Positions 63,231 through 64,000 of a DNA stretch of 64,000 nucleotides are shown piece after piece; the stretch's first letter is position 1, and the number at the start of each line of letters is the position of its first letter. The DNA is taken from positions 496,001 to 560,000 of the forward strand of contig NZ_JACHLP010000001.1 in the NCBI RefSeq assembly GCF_014204525.1, read 5' to 3'. The translations under genes and the position numbers were made by a program. The stretch is from Roseateles oligotrophus (GTDB lineage Bacteria > Pseudomonadota > Gammaproteobacteria > Burkholderiales > Burkholderiaceae_C). The notes under the pieces were generated by a model. It had not been told where the DNA came from and did no database searches. It saw only the letters and a list, made by a program, of their open reading frames with translations.

Positions 63231-63246
63231 AGGGCCTGTTAGCGCT
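63231..63246. repeat. Possible solo end of the foldback repeat family
   Basis: AGGGCCTGTTAGCGCT shares its first 11 bases with the left end of the element at 22813 and agrees at 3 of the next 5. No partner end or inner arm is seen within 200 bases on either side. It lies across the stop of the adjacent GNAT gene. Confidence 0.35.
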
Positions 63247-63694
63247 AGGGCTGGACCGATCTGTACACATTAGGGCAATGCCGCTCCATGAAGCGAGCCG
63301 GGCTGGCCAGCTCGGTGAACCCGAACTGCTTGTACAAGCCATGCGCGTCCCGGGTGGCCAGCATGAAGCGCCGGAGTCCTTGCAGGTCCGGATGGGCGAA
63401 GACAAAGGCCATCAGCCGTTTGGACAGGCCCTGGCCTCGATGCGCTTCGAGGATGAACACATCCGCGAGATAGGCAAAGCTGGCCTTGTCGGTGACCACC
63501 CTGGCAAAACCCACTTGCTGGCCCCGATGAAAGACGGCAAAGCACAAGGAACCCTCGATGGCACGCTCCACCAACGCCCGCGGGATGCCCGGCGACCAGT
63601 AGCTCTGCGTCAGATAGGCGTGGATGGCGGCCACATCGAGGCGCTGCTTGTCCGCGCTGAGTTCATAGCCCTCATCGGTCGTGTTGGCTAGCAT
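63245..63694 (-). CDS. GNAT acetyltransferase
   Basis: This 149-residue protein: YLADVFILEAHRGQGLSKRLMAFVF is the acetyl-CoA loop region (HRGQGLS), DAHGLYKQFGF the C-terminal strand block. It belongs to the group sometimes annotated as small-molecule N-acetyltransferases; substrate unknown. Different from the GNAT in the molybdenum cluster. Confidence 0.85.
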   Translation of the reverse strand: MLANTTDEGYELSADKQRLDVAAIHAYLTQSYWSPGIPRALVERAIEGSLCFAVFHRGQQVGFARVVTDKASFAYLADVFILEAHRGQGLSKRLMAFVFAHPDLQGLRRFMLATRDAHGLYKQFGFTELASPARFMERHCPNVYRSVQP

Positions 63695-63764
63695 TTGGCG
63701 TGCTCAAGGTTTCTTGCGGTGAAGCCTGCCTCCGCAGGCCGGGGCTGACATCAACTCAGTTTAA

Positions 63765-64000
63765 TCATGCAGGCGGATGGGCCTGCGGCACCGTAGCCGC
63801 TTTCTTCCCCAGCACCTCGGCACTGGTTACCCCCAGCGAGAGGTAGAGGCTGCTCAAACCATCCACTCCCACATCGGCCGGCGTCACCCAGCGCTGCGGC
63901 AGATAGAGCAGGCCGCCGCCCACCGGCACCGGCGCGGTGGGTAGGATAACGGCCAGATAGGGCTGACCCTCCAGCAGCACCGGCTCGGGCGTGGACAGCA
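63765..64000 (-). CDS. DUF502 membrane protein, C-terminal part (5' end outside window)
   Basis: The frame is open to the window end (LSTPEPVLLEGQPYLAVILPTAPVPVGGGLLYLPQRWVTPADVGVDGLSSLYLSLGVTSAEVLG) and matches the end of DUF502 proteins, which usually start with two transmembrane segments outside this window. The PTAPVPVGGGLLYLP block corresponds to the family's PTTPNPTSGFLLFVP. Function unknown. Confidence 0.75.
   Translation of the reverse strand, partial: LSTPEPVLLEGQPYLAVILPTAPVPVGGGLLYLPQRWVTPADVGVDGLSSLYLSLGVTSAEVLGKKAATVPQAHPPA

Noticed and set aside
63724-63739. GCCTGC-CTCC-GCAGGC hairpin before the DUF502 gene end
   Set aside because: Only 6 bp with no T-tract on either strand; too weak for a terminator call.

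Overview
The window is GC-rich chromosomal DNA with almost no gaps between genes. The gene set points to a Burkholderiales betaproteobacterium, probably of the Leptothrix/Roseateles/Rubrivivax group. It includes an Mfd, NadA/NadB and ClpB set, a full paaABCDE-G-I-K-Y-Z cluster with a TetR regulator, PA2778/PA2779-type proteins, and a PEP-CTERM protein. The genus is inferred; no rRNA or tRNA gene was seen. No prophage, integrase, insertion sequence or CRISPR array was found.

Layout. 1-4.7 kb: 3' end of mfd, a vapBC toxin-antitoxin pair, serB, an Aer-like chemoreceptor, an S4 RNA-binding protein and rraA. 4.7-8.7 kb: a ThDP enzyme and an MFS transporter facing an AraC regulator, with an inverted repeat between them. 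8.7-11.8 kb: nadA and nadB flanking a ComFB-domain gene. 11.9-18.3 kb: a FimV-N-like exported protein, a TPR protein and an L,D-transpeptidase sharing a C-terminal domain type, then clpB behind a near-perfect sigma-32 promoter. 18.5-21.9 kb: a porin-like / PstS-like / diguanylate cyclase operon. 21.9-22.8 kb: crcB and moaE. 23.1-32 kb: an SPFH / DUF4178 / DUF350 / PA2779 / PA2778 / YkgJ / membrane aminopropyltransferase / FAD-oxidoreductase run, facing speD across a gene remnant. 32-37.5 kb: moaD, moeA, thrC, hom and alaA on the minus strand. 37.7-44.4 kb: Mth938-like, bcp, PIN-PhoH with a structured leader, a HAD phosphatase, small proteins and an NlpC/P60 hydrolase. 44.4-55.8 kb: the phenylacetate cluster under a palindromic PaaR-type operator. 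57-60.7 kb: moaA-mobA-GNAT-moeA. 60.7-64 kb: small accessory genes and a truncated DUF502 gene.

How the genes work together. PaaK activates phenylacetate, PaaABCDE epoxidises it, PaaG isomerises it to the oxepin, and PaaZ opens and oxidises the ring. PaaI and PaaY are thioesterase-type rescue functions. paaF, paaH and paaJ are not in the window. Molybdenum cofactor genes lie in three places (moaE; moaD-moeA; moaA-mobA-moeA) and include two moeA paralogues. SpeD and the membrane-anchored aminopropyltransferase supply two chemical steps of a polyamine pathway that appears tied to membrane proteins of unknown role.

Most notable observations: (1) the SPFH/DUF4178/DUF350/aminopropyltransferase/oxidoreductase/SpeD neighbourhood as a candidate membrane-associated polyamine system; (2) two 166-167 bp foldback repeats with identical inner arms but different, compensating hairpin tips; (3) the porin/PstS-like/diguanylate cyclase operon; (4) an unrecognised gene coupled to paaZ; (5) an outer-membrane beta-barrel 3' remnant ending in a BAM beta-signal; (6) a strong hairpin inside a short ORF just before phoH.
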